NCBI RefSeq assembly: GCF_050943655.1
Contig: NZ_JBMNPQ010000075.1
Location: 1 to 6,973 of the forward strand
DNA length: 6,973 nt
Direction: 5' to 3'
Source: Peptoniphilus_A sp050943655
GTDB lineage: Bacteria > Bacillota > Clostridia > Tissierellales > Peptoniphilaceae
The position numbers and the translations under genes were made by a program. Of this stretch, positions 6,061-6,973 are shown one piece after another (within the stretch, counting starts at the first letter, position 1; the number at the start of each line of letters is the position of its first letter). The notes beneath the pieces were generated by a model. The model was not told the origin of the DNA. It worked only from the letters and a program-made list of their open reading frames with translations, and searched no databases.

Positions 6061-6973
6061 GTTGTTCACTTCCCTCTTTGCTATTTATTAAGTGTCTTAG
6101 TTTATCTCCTGGAGGAAGATTAAACCTTGCACTTTCAAGTAAAATTTCAATATCTTTAATTTCTTTTTCCAAAAGAACTAAATAAGCCATAAGCTTACCA
6201 ATACCTCTTGATTTTCTAAAAACTTTTTTAGCATTTAAAAGTTCATATCTCTCTGCCTTTTTATTCATGTCAGAGTCAGACTCCTCATCAAACAAAAAAG
6301 CATACTTTGTCTTCTTAATCTCTTCAATAAACTCTTCCTCTCTCAAGTAAGTAAAGTTTAGAAGTTTTTCAGAAGTAAAGCTTCCACCAAAAATAGTGAA
6401 GTTAAATATCTCCTCTGGAATCAGCATAAAATATTTTTTTGCCCTGTAAATCCAAATAATATTTAAAATGTCTATTTTCGTGCCAATGGTTTCTAAAAAT
6501 TCTTCCCTGTCTATCTTTGACAACACCTTTGCACTATCCACAAGGCCCTGATAATAGTACTTATCCAGGTTCATCTCCATATAAAAGAGAGTGGATTCAT
6601 CCTCTGACACATAATTTTTTAAAATATCATAATAATCAGTGTCCTTTAAGTTGTCGACAAATTCCTTTAGGGATACATTTTTAAATTCAATATTCTTACC
6701 TTTAATATTGAGACTTTCTATATTGGGGTTTTTACCGATTTTAATGGCTCGCAAAATGTACTTGATTTTTTGGATTTCGCCATCCATTAAATAACTTTTA
6801 ATAAAATCTCTGTACTTCGATGATAAATAATGTTGCAACCTCTCCACCTCACTGGTCTTGTAGTTTCTTAAGAAACTCTCAACCTCATAAATATCTGATA
6901 GAGGATCGAGGTCTTTAAATATATTTGTTTTCAAATAAGTTAAACTGTCTTTTAAATTATCCATCTTGGACAA
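6050..6973 (-). CDS. ntpC: V/A-type ATPase subunit C (central-stalk socket), 5'-truncated
   Basis: Funnel-shaped subunit that seats the D-F shaft on the K ring (AC39/d-type family). About 307 in-frame residues are visible and the frame stays open at the right edge. Relatives are about 330-350 residues, and the visible part begins at the segment matching family residues about 35-40, so the true start is probably just outside the window. A TTG at 6973 and an ATG at 6964 are in frame but neither has visible upstream sequence, so neither is taken as the start. The protein is nearly all alpha-helical and soluble. The recognisable C-terminal block is LEKEIKDIEILLESARFNLP, followed by GDKLRHLI, which matches the family pattern of conserved Glu-Ile-Arg/Lys-Asn/Asp-Ile then a Leu-Pro turn. 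It ends TGA at 6050, overlapping the start of I. The call rests on this block, helical character and operon position. Confidence 0.93.
   Translation of the reverse strand: MSKMDNLKDSLTYLKTNIFKDLDPLSDIYEVESFLRNYKTSEVERLQHYLSSKYRDFIKSYLMDGEIQKIKYILRAIKIGKNPNIESLNIKGKNIEFKNVSLKEFVDNLKDTDYYDILKNYVSEDESTLFYMEMNLDKYYYQGLVDSAKVLSKIDREEFLETIGTKIDILNIIWIYRAKKYFMLIPEEIFNFTIFGGSFTSEKLLNFTYLREEEFIEEIKKTKYAFLFDEESDSDMNKKAERYELLNAKKVFRKSRGIGKLMAYLVLLEKEIKDIEILLESARFNLPPGDKLRHLINSKEGSEQLGY
6073..6076 (-). promoter_or_regulatory. Weak Shine-Dalgarno region of subunit I
   Basis: The best matches to the anti-SD upstream of I are only 4 nt: GAGG here, 12 nt before the TTG, and GTGA at 6067-6070. Both lie inside the C gene. 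No strong site supports any one start, so I may be translated mainly by coupling to C. Confidence 0.4.

Noticed and set aside
1..6973. Any undescribed system, defence locus or mobile element
   Set aside because: The whole window is accounted for by seven co-directional, contiguous V/A-ATPase subunit genes with no unexplained space, inserted gene, terminal repeat or RNA gene.

Overview
The window lies entirely inside one operon, read on the minus strand, that encodes a bacterial V/A-type (rotary) ATPase. In transcription order (right to left) the genes are subunit C (5' end beyond the window), I, K, F, E, A and B (3' end beyond the window). Every protein was recognised from family motifs in its translation. 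These include the Walker A/B and alpha/beta signature motifs of A, the degenerate P-loop of B, the stator arginines of I and the ion-binding glutamate hairpin of K.

The DNA is AT-rich, with AGA-type arginine codons and canonical AGGAGG/AGGTGAT Shine-Dalgarno (SD) sequences. Together with the clostridia-like form of the A and K subunits, this suggests a low-GC Gram-positive anaerobe, perhaps of the Clostridia/Tissierellia (Peptoniphilus/Anaerococcus-like) type. The genus is inference only and I would not commit to it.

Layout: 6050-6973 central-stalk socket subunit C; 4129-6060 membrane stator subunit I; 3698-4117 rotor-ring proteolipid K; 3390-3698 central-stalk subunit F; 2752-3381 peripheral-stalk subunit E; 993-2759 catalytic subunit A; 1-982 nucleotide-binding, non-catalytic subunit B. 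Junctions are overlaps or gaps of at most 11 nt, so expression is probably polycistronic and translationally coupled. There is no intergenic room for a promoter or terminator, and I see none. No RNA gene, mobile element, CRISPR array or long repeat was seen. Subunit D, which completes the shaft, and the G/H partner of E are not in the window and presumably flank it.

The genes build one machine. A3B3 hydrolyses or makes ATP. The C-F(-D) shaft couples it to the K ring, which turns against I, while E (with G/H) holds the head still. The K ring carries one ion-binding Glu per subunit. It lacks two of the side-chain ligands typical of Na+-type rings, so H+ coupling is the more likely reading. In a fermentative anaerobe the usual role would be ATP-driven ion export, but the sequence does not fix the direction.

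This is a well-known complex and I found no undescribed system. The points worth a second look are a possible match between SD strength and subunit copy number, the K ion site and N-terminal extension, a non-AUG start for I, the F-before-E gene order, and small P-loop variants in A.
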